From Candidatus Methylomirabilota bacterium (lineage in GTDB: Bacteria > Methylomirabilota > Methylomirabilia > Rokubacteriales > DASRDR01), in NCBI GenBank assembly GCA_036005065.1, contig DASYQW010000208.1, positions 1 through 44,777 on the forward strand: DNA of 44,777 nt, in the 5' to 3' direction. The notes beneath the pieces were generated by a model that saw only the letters and a list, made by a program, of their open reading frames with translations, had not been told where the DNA came from and ran no database searches. This document shows positions 36,349 to 44,755 of the stretch, one piece after another. The position numbers and the translations under genes are program-made. Every line of letters starts with the position of its first letter. Position 1 is the stretch's first letter.

Positions 36349-36405
36349 GGCCAGGCCGCCGAGGTGACCGAGGATATCGGACCTTGGCGGCCTGGCCCCC
36401 TTTTT
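36349..36405 (+). terminator. Strong intrinsic terminator
   Basis: A perfect 12-bp stem, GGCCAGGCCGCC (36349-36360) with GGCGGCCTGGCC (36386-36397), has inner pairing AGGT/ACCT and CCG/CGG, and is followed by CCC and a TTTTT run (36401-36405). This is the best rho-independent terminator in the window. It would end a plus-strand transcript arising in the preceding non-coding stretch. Confidence 0.85.
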
Positions 36406-36440
36406 CCCGCCGCGCGCGCCTTTCTTCGCCTCAAACCGCG

Positions 36441-36449
36441 TGCTATTGT
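36441..36449 (+). promoter_or_regulatory. Extended -10 box of the HD protein gene
   Basis: TGC-TATTGT ends 9 nt before the ATG, so the transcript would have a leader of only 2-4 nt. A weak -35 (TTTCTT at 36421) lies 17 nt upstream. Confidence 0.5.
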
Positions 36450-36458
36450 GAGAACGCC

Positions 36459-37859
36459 ATGACGGCCGCGGAGACCTATGGCGGCAAAGGGCTCATCTGC
36501 GATCCGATCCACCATTACATCCCCTTCACCCGTCCGGAGGGCGGCCTCCCGGGCGAGGTGACCGAGCAGGATCTGATCGATACCGCCTGGGTCCAGCGGC
36601 TCCGCCGGATCCCGCAGCTCCAGTCGGCCCGCTGGGTCTTTCCCACGGCCGAGCACAGCCGCTTCACGCACGCCCTCGGCGCCATGCACGTGGCCGGACG
36701 CTTCGCCCAGCAGCTGGCGCCGTCCCTGCGAGCCGTCTTCCAGGAGGCGCCGTCGGCCACCCTCCTCGAGGAGCTCCTGCGCATGGCGGGGCTGCTCCAC
36801 GACATCGGGCACGGGCCGTTCGGGCACTTCTTCGACGATAACTTCCTCGCCGACTACGAGCTGACCCACGAGCTGGTCGGCCAGCGGATCATCCGGGAGG
36901 AGCTCGCCGAGGGCATCCTGGGCCTCCGGCGGAGTCCGAGCGGGCCCTTCGCCGAAGGGGAACGGATCGACCCGAACTGGATCTGCTACCTCATGGGGAA
37001 GGGCTACACCCACCCCGAGGCCGGGGATCCGCCCTGGCTCGCGTTCCTCAAGCCGATCCTGTCCGGCATCTACACGGCTGACAATCTCGACTACGTCCTG
37101 CGCGACTCGTACATGTGCGGGGTTCCGGTGGGGGCCGACCTCGAACGGATCGTCTACTACAGCTTCTTCACCCCCGAAGGGCTGACGCTCGATCGCGCCG
37201 GCACCCAGGCCCTGATCATGTTCCTCACCGCGCGCTACTACATGTACACCAACGTCTACTACCACCGGACGACCCGGGCCATCGACCTGCACCTCAAGGA
37301 GATCTTCCGGCCGACGATGCAGATCGTCTTCCCGTGGGACCTCCGGAAGGACCTCCATCCCTACCTCCACCTCACGGAGTGGACGCTCCTCGAGGAGGTC
37401 GGGCGCTGGCACGACGCCAGTGACCCGGAGCGCCGCGCGCTCGGGCAGGAGTGGCGCGAGATCCTGGATCGGCGCCTCAAGTGGCGAATGGTCCGCGAGG
37501 AGGTCCTCGACGACTCGATGATCAAGGTCTGGGCCGTCATGCGGCCGGAGTACGTCGCCGGTCAGGTCCGGGATGCGCTGCCTCGCGAGCTGAAGAACCT
37601 CGAGTTCCAGATCGACCTGGCCTTCCAGGACCCCCGACCGCTCAATCCGCTCGCCATGGGCGACCGGCAGATCTACATCTATGACGGCGCCACCGCCCGG
37701 GTGTCCAAGGAGCCGCTGGCTGCGCTCTTCAAGTACCTGCCGGCCAAAGTGGCCCAGTGCCGGATCTTCGCGCGCGATCATCGGCACGACCGGGAGCTGA
37801 CCCAGGCCTTCCGGCAGGTGCTGTACGAGGACCGTCCGGCCATCCCGACCAACGTCTAG
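36459..37859 (+). CDS. HD-domain phosphohydrolase (COG1078/dNTPase-like)
   Basis: A 466-residue protein of the HD superfamily related to dGTPases and SAMHD1. Metal ligands: H71 in EHSRFTHALGAMHVA, H114-D115 in HDIGHGPFGH, and the later D in YTADNLDYVLRDSY. These mark the COG1078 group. It probably hydrolyses dNTPs or related phosphates; the exact substrate is open. The ATG at 36459 follows a -10 box closely; a longer in-frame start at 36150 would run through the terminator and is rejected. A large palindrome begins at its stop codon. Confidence 0.9.
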   Translation: MTAAETYGGKGLICDPIHHYIPFTRPEGGLPGEVTEQDLIDTAWVQRLRRIPQLQSARWVFPTAEHSRFTHALGAMHVAGRFAQQLAPSLRAVFQEAPSATLLEELLRMAGLLHDIGHGPFGHFFDDNFLADYELTHELVGQRIIREELAEGILGLRRSPSGPFAEGERIDPNWICYLMGKGYTHPEAGDPPWLAFLKPILSGIYTADNLDYVLRDSYMCGVPVGADLERIVYYSFFTPEGLTLDRAGTQALIMFLTARYYMYTNVYYHRTTRAIDLHLKEIFRPTMQIVFPWDLRKDLHPYLHLTEWTLLEEVGRWHDASDPERRALGQEWREILDRRLKWRMVREEVLDDSMIKVWAVMRPEYVAGQVRDALPRELKNLEFQIDLAFQDPRPLNPLAMGDRQIYIYDGATARVSKEPLAALFKYLPAKVAQCRIFARDHRHDRELTQAFRQVLYEDRPAIPTNV

Positions 37860-37983
37860 GGCCGTGGCCGATGACCGTCGCATCCGGCGTCCTCGGCCCT
37901 CGCCGGTCCTCGACGTATGCGGCATACGCCTCCGGCCGGCTCGGGCCTGCGTCCTTGGGCTGCTCGGTCTTCGGCCACGGCCC
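37859..37983. repeat. 125-bp near-perfect palindrome
   Basis: Two 62-nt arms are centred on base 37921. The outer 19 nt, GGGCCGTGGCCGATGACCG (37859-37877) and CGGTCTTCGGCCACGGCCC (37965-37983), pair with one mismatch, and the centre is CGTATG-CGG-CATACG. By my position-wise count 41 of 62 arm positions are complementary without gaps. It starts within the HD gene's stop codon. It may be a MITE-like element, a terminator or a structured RNA. Confidence 0.7.
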
Positions 37984-38035
37984 AGCGGTCCGCCAACGTG
38001 CCTGATGACCCGATGATCTAGTCCCTGGACCGGCC

Positions 38036-38536
38036 ATGGATCTTCTCGACATCAAGGGCCGCATCGCCCGGGCGCTGGTGGAGTCCATCTTCCGTCGGGC
38101 GGGATTCACGCTTACGCCGGTGGGGCCTCGCGAGTCGCCGGCCCGCCTCGGACGCGAGGAGCTCATCCCGGACTTCTTTGCCGTGCGGGTGCCGGAAGAC
38201 GAGAAGCCGCCGGAGGGGCCGGCTCGGCTCATCGAGGTCCGGTACCGGCCGCAGCTCGGACAGTACCTGTCCATCGAGGACCAGCGTGCCTCGCAGTCGA
38301 TCTTCGCGCACGCCAAGCGGCAGTGGCCGGGACTCATGTTCGTCTTCGTCACCGACCACCCGGAGGCGCGCCGCTCGTGCTTCCAGGTCCTCGACCTCGA
38401 GCCCTGGTCGATGGGCGACCGCGTCGCCGCGATCGATCTGTTTGACCACTCGGGGCTCGACATCTACCGGCAGAACGTCGAGGAGCACGAGGTCCTGGCC
38501 CGCCGCATCTTCGCGCTCCTCAGCGGGAGTCCCTAG
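38036..38536 (+). CDS. Predicted PD-(D/E)XK-fold protein, unknown function
   Basis: A 166-residue protein. It has a possible restriction-endonuclease-like core: P45-D46-F47-F48 followed by a beta hairpin and E67-V68-R69 (the last position is normally Lys), with a preceding helix VESIFRRAGF. Later strands are LMFVFVTDHP and CFQVLDLEPW. This is a pattern call without homologue evidence. It could be a nuclease, a nuclease-like regulator or an unrelated fold. It has its own start after the palindrome and no clear operon partner; the next gene is 107 nt downstream. Confidence 0.7.
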   Translation: MDLLDIKGRIARALVESIFRRAGFTLTPVGPRESPARLGREELIPDFFAVRVPEDEKPPEGPARLIEVRYRPQLGQYLSIEDQRASQSIFAHAKRQWPGLMFVFVTDHPEARRSCFQVLDLEPWSMGDRVAAIDLFDHSGLDIYRQNVEEHEVLARRIFALLSGSP

Positions 38537-38643
38537 TGCGGGGCCCGCGCCCGGCGCTTGACGTCGCCCCACCTCGGGCTCGGCGGGTTCGGGCCAATGG
38601 CCTGGAGGCGTCCGGGCCGACTTCCCGACCGGAGGTCTGAGCC

Positions 38644-39813
38644 ATGGAGAAGTTCCGCGGCGTCGACTACTACGCGATCGAGTCGCTCTTCTCGGAGGAA
38701 GAACGCATGGTGCGCGACGCCGTGCGCGACTGGGTGGAAGCGGAGTTTCTCCCGGTCGTCCCCGAGCACCATCGCGCCGGCACGTTTCCCATGGAGCTGG
38801 TGCCCAAGCTCGGGGAGCTCGGGGTATTCGGGGCGACGCTCAAGGGCTACGGCTGCGCCGGCCTCAACAACGTCGCCTACGGGCTCATCATGCAGGAGCT
38901 CGAGCGGGGAGACTCGGGCCTCCGTAGTTTCGCGTCGGTCCAGAGCGGGCTCGTCATGTACCCGATCCACCGGTACGGGTCCGAAGCGCAGAAGGAGCGC
39001 TGGCTGCCCGCCCTCCAGACGGGGAGCGCGATCGGCTGCTTCGGCCTGACCGAGCCCGACCACGGGTCGGACCCGGCCTCCATGAAGACGCGCGCCCTCC
39101 GGAAGGGCGACGGCTTCGTCCTCAACGGGACCAAGCTCTGGATCACGAACGGCTCCGCCGCGGACGTCGCCGTGGTGTGGGCCAAGGGGGACGACGGCGA
39201 GATCGGGGGGTACCTGGTCGAGCGCGGGACCCCGGGCTTCGCGACCCTGGACATCACCGGGAAGTTCTCGATGCGGGCGTCGATCACCTCGGAGCTGTCG
39301 TTCCAGGACTGCCGGATCCCGCTGGAGAACAAGCTGCCGGGGGTGTCGGGCATCCGGGGCCCTCTCTCCTGCCTCACCCAGGCCCGCTACGGGATCGCCT
39401 GGGGCGCGGTCGGGGCGGCGATGGCCTGCTACGACTGGGCCCTCCAGTACGCCCAGGCCCGCATCCAGTTCGGGAAGCCCATCGCGGCCTTCCAGCTCGT
39501 CCAGCGAAAGCTCGTCTGGATGATCACCGAGATCACCAAGGCGCAATTCCTGTGCCTCCAGCTCGGGCGACTGAAGGATCTGGGGAGCGCGCGCCCGCAG
39601 CAGGTCTCGATGGCGAAGATGAACAACGTCTGGATGGCGCTGGAGACCGCGCGGATGGCGCGCGACATCATGGGCGCGGCGGGGATCGTGGATGAGCAGC
39701 CCGTCATCCGGCACCTGCTGAACCTCGAGACCGTCATCACCTATGAGGGCACCCACGACATCCACACGCTGATCATCGGGCGGGATATCACCGGCCTCGA
39801 CGCCTTCGTGTAA
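38644..39813 (+). CDS. gcdH: Glutaryl-CoA dehydrogenase (acyl-CoA dehydrogenase family)
   Basis: A 389-residue flavoprotein. It has the acyl-CoA dehydrogenase core with CFGLTEPDHGSDP (FAD contact), WITNGSAADVAVVWAK and the C-terminal base E368 in TYEGTHDIH. The GCAGLNNVAYG segment and the ARYGIAWGAVGAA stretch are typical of the glutaryl-CoA group, which oxidises and decarboxylates glutaryl-CoA to crotonyl-CoA in Lys, Trp and aromatic breakdown. Other short-chain substrates remain possible. It stands alone with a repeat hairpin after its stop. Confidence 0.9.
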   Translation: MEKFRGVDYYAIESLFSEEERMVRDAVRDWVEAEFLPVVPEHHRAGTFPMELVPKLGELGVFGATLKGYGCAGLNNVAYGLIMQELERGDSGLRSFASVQSGLVMYPIHRYGSEAQKERWLPALQTGSAIGCFGLTEPDHGSDPASMKTRALRKGDGFVLNGTKLWITNGSAADVAVVWAKGDDGEIGGYLVERGTPGFATLDITGKFSMRASITSELSFQDCRIPLENKLPGVSGIRGPLSCLTQARYGIAWGAVGAAMACYDWALQYAQARIQFGKPIAAFQLVQRKLVWMITEITKAQFLCLQLGRLKDLGSARPQQVSMAKMNNVWMALETARMARDIMGAAGIVDEQPVIRHLLNLETVITYEGTHDIHTLIIGRDITGLDAFV

Positions 39814-39819
39814 CTCTTC

Positions 39820-39888
39820 GGAGGGGCCTCAACGGCCCCCTCCGAGACCTCCTCCGGGAAGTTGCGCGGGCCAAGCCCGCGCTCGGAG
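39820..39888. repeat. Repeat copy D
   Basis: A hairpin GGAGGGGCC-TCAAC-GGCCCCCTCC (39820-39843) is followed by GCGCGGGC-CAA-GCCCGCGC-TCGGAG (39864-39888). Both parts match repeat block C. The first hairpin may end gcdH transcription. Confidence 0.75.
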
Positions 39889-39984
39889 TGCTTCGGTCAG
39901 GAACGCGCGGTCTGGAAAGCCTGGGCATCAGCTCGAACGCCCGGCGTGTCGGATGGACGCTCGGCGCCTCCACGCTGGTGCCGG

Positions 39985-40013
39985 TTGGAAGCCGGCAGCG
40001 GGTGTGCTATAAG
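39985..40013 (+). promoter_or_regulatory. Sigma-70-type promoter of trmI
   Basis: TTGGAA (39985-39990) and TATAAG (40008-40013, preceded by TGC) are 17 nt apart. The start of transcription would be at about 40020, two bases before ATG 40022, so the transcript is nearly leaderless. Confidence 0.75.
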
Positions 40014-40021
40014 GGGCCCCG

Positions 40022-40873
40022 ATGCCGGGCGACACGCCGTTCCAGGCGGGTGAGCCGGTGCTCCTCATCGACGAGCGCCGCGGCAAGCGCCACCTCGTCG
40101 TGCTCCGCCCGGGCGTCGCCTTCCATTCCGACCGCGGATACATAGGCCACGACGCCCTCATCGGGGCGTCCGACGGCACGACGGTCAAGAGCTCGATGGG
40201 GACCGCGTTTCTGGCCCTCCGCCCCACCCTCGGCGAGTACGTGCTGGAGATGCCGCGGGGGGCGCAGGTGATCTATCCCAAGGATCTGGCCACCATTTGC
40301 TTCTTCGCCGACATCGGGCCGGGGCAGGTCGTCTGCGAGGCCGGCCTGGGCTCCGGCGCGCTCACCCTGGCCCTGCTCCGGGCGGTCGGGCCGAGCGGGC
40401 GGGTCATCTCCTACGAGACGCGCGAGGAATTCGCCCGGCGGGCGTGCCGGAACATCGAGGCCCGGCTCGGCGACGGTTTGCCGCTCACGGTGCGGATGCA
40501 GGACGTCTACGCCGGCATCGAGGAGCGGGCCCTGGACCGGGTCCTTCTCGACCTGCCGGAGCCCTGGCGCCTGGTCGAGGCGGCGGCCACGGCGCTCCGG
40601 GCCGGCGGCATCTTCTGTGCCTACGTGCCCACGCTGCCCCAGGCCCAGCAGACACACGAGGCGCTTGCCGCCCATCCCGCGTTCGCGCTGGCCGAGACCT
40701 TCGAGACGCTCCTCCGGCCGTGGCACATCGCCGGGCTGTCGGTCCGTCCGGCTCACCGCATGGTGGCCCACACGGGCTTCATTACCCTGGCCCGTCGCGT
40801 CCTGCCGCGGGCGGGCGGCGCGCGGGTCGCGCCGCCCGCGCCGGACGAGCCGGAGGAGCCGGAGCCGGCCTAA
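40022..40873 (+). CDS. trmI: tRNA (adenine-58-N1)-methyltransferase TrmI
   Basis: A 283-residue SAM-dependent enzyme that makes m1A58 in the T-loop of tRNA. N-terminal beta-barrel with GYIGHDALIGASDGT, then a Rossmann domain: EAGLGSGALTLAL (106-118), Y131-E, and the catalytic DLPEPW (177-182). C-terminal PTLPQAQQTHEAL and RMVAHTGFITLARR are family motifs. Length is typical. It has its own promoter and no operon partner. Confidence 0.93.
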   Translation: MPGDTPFQAGEPVLLIDERRGKRHLVVLRPGVAFHSDRGYIGHDALIGASDGTTVKSSMGTAFLALRPTLGEYVLEMPRGAQVIYPKDLATICFFADIGPGQVVCEAGLGSGALTLALLRAVGPSGRVISYETREEFARRACRNIEARLGDGLPLTVRMQDVYAGIEERALDRVLLDLPEPWRLVEAAATALRAGGIFCAYVPTLPQAQQTHEALAAHPAFALAETFETLLRPWHIAGLSVRPAHRMVAHTGFITLARRVLPRAGGARVAPPAPDEPEEPEPA

Positions 40874-40898
40874 GTCGAGGCCTCCCCCGAGGATCGTA

Positions 40899-40924
40899 GC
40901 GGCGGCAAGAGCCGCCGCTCGGAG
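40899..40924. repeat. Repeat copy E
   Basis: A perfect 8-bp hairpin GCGGCGGC-AAGA-GCCGCCGC (40899-40918) is followed by TCGGAG. It is the shortest copy of the intergenic core and lies 26 nt after trmI. Confidence 0.75.
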
Positions 40925-41006
40925 CGGGACATGCCGCGCTGGGTGGTTAACCAAGAGCGCGAGAGCCGTACCCCGCGGATCTTTGACGGCGCCGGAGGGA
41001 GGGCAC

Positions 41007-42365
41007 ATGCTCGACTCCTACTTCAAGATCCGGGAGCGCGGCACGACGGTGGGCACCGAAGTGCTGGCCGGGGTCACCACCTTCATGGTGATGGCCTACA
41101 TCATCTTCGTGAACCCGGCCATCCTCTCGTTCGCCGGCGTGCCGGCTCTCCAGGGGCAGGGCCCGCCGTTCCAGCCGACCCTCGCGGCCACCTGCCTGGT
41201 GGCGGCGGTGATGACGGCGGCGATGGGCCTGGCCAGCAACTACCCGCTGGCCATCGCCTCCGGGATGGGACTCAACGCGGTCGTCGCCTTCCAGCTGATC
41301 GCGGGCTACAAGCTGCCGTGGCCGGCAGCCATGGGCGTCATCGTCCTGGAGGGCGTGGCGATCACGATCCTCGTGCTGACCGGCTTCCGCGAAGCGGTGA
41401 TGAACGCCATCCCGCTCTCGCAGAAGCGGGCCATCTCGGTGGGCATCGGGCTGTTCATCCTCTTCATCGGCCTCGTGAACGGGGGGGTGGTGAAGCCGGG
41501 CACCGGGATCCCGGTCACGCTCGGCTCGCTGAGCGACCTGCGGGTGGGGGTCGCCGTGGTCGGGCTCTTCGTCACCATCTTCCTCCTCGCCCTGCGGGTC
41601 CGCGGCGCCCTGCTGCTCGGGATCGTGCTCACCACCGCGCTGGCCGTCGCGCTGAATCTTGTCAGCGGCGGCAACATCTGGACGCTGCCCGGGGTGGCGG
41701 TCGTCCCGACCCAGATCGTCGCCTGGCCCGACTTCTCGACGCTCGGCCGGGGGCTGAACTTCGAGGTGTTCACGCGCCTGGGCGTCCTGACCGCGCTCCT
41801 CGCCATCTTCTCGATCATGCTCTCCGACTTCTTCGACACGATGGGCACGGTGGTCGGGATCGGCGCCGAGGCCGGGTGGCTCGACCAGAACGGCCGCCTC
41901 CCGCGCCTCAAGCGGGTGCTGGTGGTCGACTCGCTGGCCGCCGTCGCCGGGGGCCTCGGCAGCGCCTCGTCGGCCACGACCTACATCGAGTCGGCGGCGG
42001 GCGTCGGGGTCGGGGGGCGGACCGGACTGACCTCGGTGGTGGTGGCGGTCTGCTTCCTGCTGGCGCTCTTCTTCGCGCCGCTGGCCGCGATCGTGCCCCC
42101 CGAGGCCACGGCGGCGGCCCTCGTCGTCGTCGGCTATCTGATGTGCACCATCGTCCGCGAGATCCCGTTCGGAGACGTCGAGGAGGGGCTGCCCGCCCTC
42201 CTGACGATGACGCTGATGCCGTTCAGCTACTCGATCACCAACGGCATCGGCGCCGGATTCATCGCCTATACCTTCATCAGGGTCGTCCGCGGCAAGGCCG
42301 ACGAGGTGCATCCCATGATGTACGCGGCCGCCCTCGCCTTCGTCCTCTACTTCGCGTTGCGCTGA
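41007..42365 (+). CDS. NCS2-family purine permease (AzgA/PbuG-like)
   Basis: A 452-residue membrane protein with about 12-14 helices. The start LDSYFKIRERGTTVGTEVLAGVTTFMVMAYIIFVNP (in part) and the central LASNYPLAIASGMGLNAVVAF and SIMLSDFFDTMGTVVGI are signatures of the guanine/hypoxanthine/adenine branch. It imports purines with H+. ATG 41007 follows GGAGGGAGGGCAC. I looked for a purine-type riboswitch in the 130-nt leader and did not find one I could support. Confidence 0.9.
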   Translation: MLDSYFKIRERGTTVGTEVLAGVTTFMVMAYIIFVNPAILSFAGVPALQGQGPPFQPTLAATCLVAAVMTAAMGLASNYPLAIASGMGLNAVVAFQLIAGYKLPWPAAMGVIVLEGVAITILVLTGFREAVMNAIPLSQKRAISVGIGLFILFIGLVNGGVVKPGTGIPVTLGSLSDLRVGVAVVGLFVTIFLLALRVRGALLLGIVLTTALAVALNLVSGGNIWTLPGVAVVPTQIVAWPDFSTLGRGLNFEVFTRLGVLTALLAIFSIMLSDFFDTMGTVVGIGAEAGWLDQNGRLPRLKRVLVVDSLAAVAGGLGSASSATTYIESAAGVGVGGRTGLTSVVVAVCFLLALFFAPLAAIVPPEATAAALVVVGYLMCTIVREIPFGDVEEGLPALLTMTLMPFSYSITNGIGAGFIAYTFIRVVRGKADEVHPMMYAAALAFVLYFALR

Positions 42366-42415
42366 TCCGCGGTCCAGCCGGCGTCCCGAACGTGGCGAGG
42401 CCCGGGGGCGTGTGG

Positions 42416-42421
42416 TAGGCT
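42416..42421 (+). promoter_or_regulatory. -10 box of the PpiD gene
   Basis: TAGGCT ends 8 nt before the ATG at 42430, again implying a very short leader. No clear -35 was found. Confidence 0.35.
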
Positions 42422-42429
42422 AAATCGCT

Positions 42430-44334
42430 ATGGCGATGATGAGCTGGATGCGGCAGAGCTCTCGGTACTTCCTCGCCTTCGTCGTGATCACCTTCGTGGC
42501 GAGCCTCGCGTACTTCGGCGCGACTCAGGATCGTGGCGGGACCACGGCGGTGGCGACGGTGAACGGCGAGGAGATCTCGGCGACCGCGTACGAGCGGGCC
42601 TACCGATCCACGGTCGAGCAGTACCGTCAGGTCTTCAAGGAGCGCTTCAGCGAGGACCTCCTGCGCTCGCTGCGGGTCCAGGATCAAGTGGTCGATCGGC
42701 TGGTGACGGACCGCCTGATCCAGCAGCAGGCCGACCGGGAAGGCCTCCGCGTCTCGGACGAGGAGCTGGCCGAGGAGATCATGCGCATCAGCGCCTTCCA
42801 GACGGGCGGGCGCTTCTCGCGTGAACAATATCTCCGGGTCCTCGGCCGGGTCCAGCTCACCACCGCCGCCTTCGAGCAGGACGTCCGGTCCGAGCTCCTC
42901 CAGCGGAAGGTCCGGGCCCTCGTCACGGAAGGCGCCAAGGTCTCCGACGCCGAGCTGCGGCTCTACTGGGAGACGCAGCACGAGGGTGTCCGGGCCATCT
43001 ACCTCCTGGTGACGCCCGAACCCTTCGTGGCGGGAATGGCGGTGACCGACGCCGAGCTCGAGACGTACCACAAGGCCCATCCCGCGGAGTTCACGCGGCC
43101 GGAGCGCCGGCGCGTCCTGGCGGCCCTGTTGCCGACGGCGAGCGTGTCCTTCCCGGCCGTGACGGACGCCGACGTCGAGGCGGCCTACAAGGAGCGGCGC
43201 CAGGAGTACGACCAGCCCATGCGGCTCAAGGTCGCCCACATCCTGGTGCGGGTCCCCAGCGTCGGCGGGAGCGAGGCCGAGGACCGCGCCAAGGCCAAGG
43301 CCGAAGAGGCCCTCCAGCGCGTCCGGGCCGGAGCGGACTTCGCCCAGGTGGCCCGTGACGTCTCCGAGGATACCGCCACCGCCCCGCGAGGTGGGGAGCT
43401 CGGGCCCGTCGCCCGCGGAGAGCTCGTCCCCCAGTTCGAGCAGCTCGCCTTCAGCCTCAAGCCCGGCGAGATCGGCGGCCCCGTGCGCACGCCGTTCGGC
43501 TACCACGTGATCAAGGTGCTCGACATCGTGCCGGCCTCGAAGAAGGAGCTCCGCGAGGTCGCGTCGGCCATCCGGGCCAGCCTCGCCGCCGAAGGGCAGC
43601 AGAAGGCCGCGCGGGAGAGGGCCCAGGAGGCCCAGCAGGCCCTGCTGGCCGCCAGGGACTTCGCGGCCGAGGCGCGGCGCCGGGGCCTCACCGTCCGCGA
43701 GGTCGGGCCGCTCGGCCGGACCGATCCGATCGAGGGAATCGGTCGCGCGCGGGAGGCGAGCGAGGCGATCTTCGCGCTGCCGCTCGACGGCGTGAGCGCC
43801 CCGGTCAAGGTGTCCGAGGGCTATGTGATCTTCCGGCTGATCGAGCGGGAGGCATCCCGGCTGTTGCCGCTCGCGGAGGTCCGCAACGAGGTCGCGGACA
43901 AGGTGCGGCGAGCGAAGGCCCTCGACGCCGCCAAGGCCAAGGCCGGCCAGCTCGCGGACGCCCTCCGGGCCGGCGAGGACCCGCGGGCGCTGGCCACGCG
44001 GGAGAGCGTGAGCCTGGGCGAGGCGGCGGCCCACTCGCGGGCCGAGCCGCTGCGCGACGCGGAGCTGGGGCAGGCGCTCGGCTCGCTGGCCCTCGAGCTC
44101 CCCGAGGGCGGGGTCGGAGACCCCGTGAGCAGCCCCAAGGGCTTCTACGTCGTGAAGGTCGTCGCCCGCGAGCATCCGGACCCGGCGAAGTTCGAGGCCG
44201 CGCGGCGCGAGCTCGAGAAGCAGCTCCTCGAGCAGAAGCGCAACCAGACCTGGGAAGGGTGGCTCGCCGCCGCCCGCGCCCGGGCAAAGATCGAGATCAA
44301 CCGGAAGGTCCTGCCGCAGAGCCAGGCTGGGTAA
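42430..44334 (+). CDS. ppiD: PpiD/SurA-like membrane-anchored peptidyl-prolyl isomerase
   Basis: A 634-residue envelope foldase. A membrane anchor spans about 12-30 (FLAFVVITFVASLAYFG). A SurA-type N-terminal chaperone region follows (about 45-190; VNGEEISATAYERAYRS). A parvulin domain is at about 263-367 (LKVAHILVRV, GELGPVARGELVPQFEQLAF, TPFGYHVIKV). A second degenerate parvulin-like part and coiled C-terminal helices reach the end. It would help newly exported proteins fold at the outer face of the inner membrane. The next gene follows after 13 nt. Confidence 0.92.
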   Translation: MAMMSWMRQSSRYFLAFVVITFVASLAYFGATQDRGGTTAVATVNGEEISATAYERAYRSTVEQYRQVFKERFSEDLLRSLRVQDQVVDRLVTDRLIQQQADREGLRVSDEELAEEIMRISAFQTGGRFSREQYLRVLGRVQLTTAAFEQDVRSELLQRKVRALVTEGAKVSDAELRLYWETQHEGVRAIYLLVTPEPFVAGMAVTDAELETYHKAHPAEFTRPERRRVLAALLPTASVSFPAVTDADVEAAYKERRQEYDQPMRLKVAHILVRVPSVGGSEAEDRAKAKAEEALQRVRAGADFAQVARDVSEDTATAPRGGELGPVARGELVPQFEQLAFSLKPGEIGGPVRTPFGYHVIKVLDIVPASKKELREVASAIRASLAAEGQQKAARERAQEAQQALLAARDFAAEARRRGLTVREVGPLGRTDPIEGIGRAREASEAIFALPLDGVSAPVKVSEGYVIFRLIEREASRLLPLAEVRNEVADKVRRAKALDAAKAKAGQLADALRAGEDPRALATRESVSLGEAAAHSRAEPLRDAELGQALGSLALELPEGGVGDPVSSPKGFYVVKVVAREHPDPAKFEAARRELEKQLLEQKRNQTWEGWLAAARARAKIEINRKVLPQSQAG

Positions 44335-44347
44335 GGCGAGGTCCGGC

Positions 44348-44755
44348 ATGCGAGTTCGGAAGACCCACCAGGAGTTTCTGGCCCGCGCCCGGGTGGTGCG
44401 GGTGGCCACCGCCGACGCGAAGGGCGTGCCCCACGTGGTCCCGGTCTGCGCCGTCGTCGACGGCGGGCGGGTCTACATCGGCTCCGGTGACGACGCCCGC
44501 AAGGTGCAGAACATCAAGGCCAACCCCCACGTCACCGTCGTCGCCGATGACTACTCGGAGACCTGGGACGGCCTGCGAGGCGTGATGCTGGCCGGCACCG
44601 CGCGGCTCCACCCCCGCGGCCCGCGCTTCCGCCGGGCCCGCAAGCTCCTCTACACCAAGTACCCGCAGTATCGGTCCGAGGCGGCCCTGGAGGAGGGCGA
44701 CGCCGTCATCATCGAGGTCACGCCCACCCGCGCCTTCGCCTGGGGGTTCGACTAG
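44348..44755 (+). CDS. PPOX-class split beta-barrel protein
   Basis: A 135-residue protein of the pyridoxamine-phosphate oxidase-like flavin or F420-binding fold. Features are VRVATADAKGVPHVVPVCAV, a beta strand VYIGSGDD, the KVQNIKANPHVTVVADDY motif, and a C-terminal FAWGFD. Such proteins bind FMN or F420 and have diverse reductase roles, so no substrate is given. It lies 13 nt after ppiD and may be translated with it. The window ends 22 nt after its stop. Confidence 0.85.
   Translation: MRVRKTHQEFLARARVVRVATADAKGVPHVVPVCAVVDGGRVYIGSGDDARKVQNIKANPHVTVVADDYSETWDGLRGVMLAGTARLHPRGPRFRRARKLLYTKYPQYRSEAALEEGDAVIIEVTPTRAFAWGFD

Noticed and set aside
36150-36458. N-terminal extension of the HD protein
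   Set aside because: The open frame reaches upstream to 36150 but would cross the intrinsic terminator at 36349-36405, and family homologues begin near MTAAETYGGKGLICDP.
40930-41006. Purine-type riboswitch before the purine permease
   Set aside because: The leader has GGTGGTTAACC and other short pairings, but not the conserved three-way junction and loop sequences of the purine aptamer.
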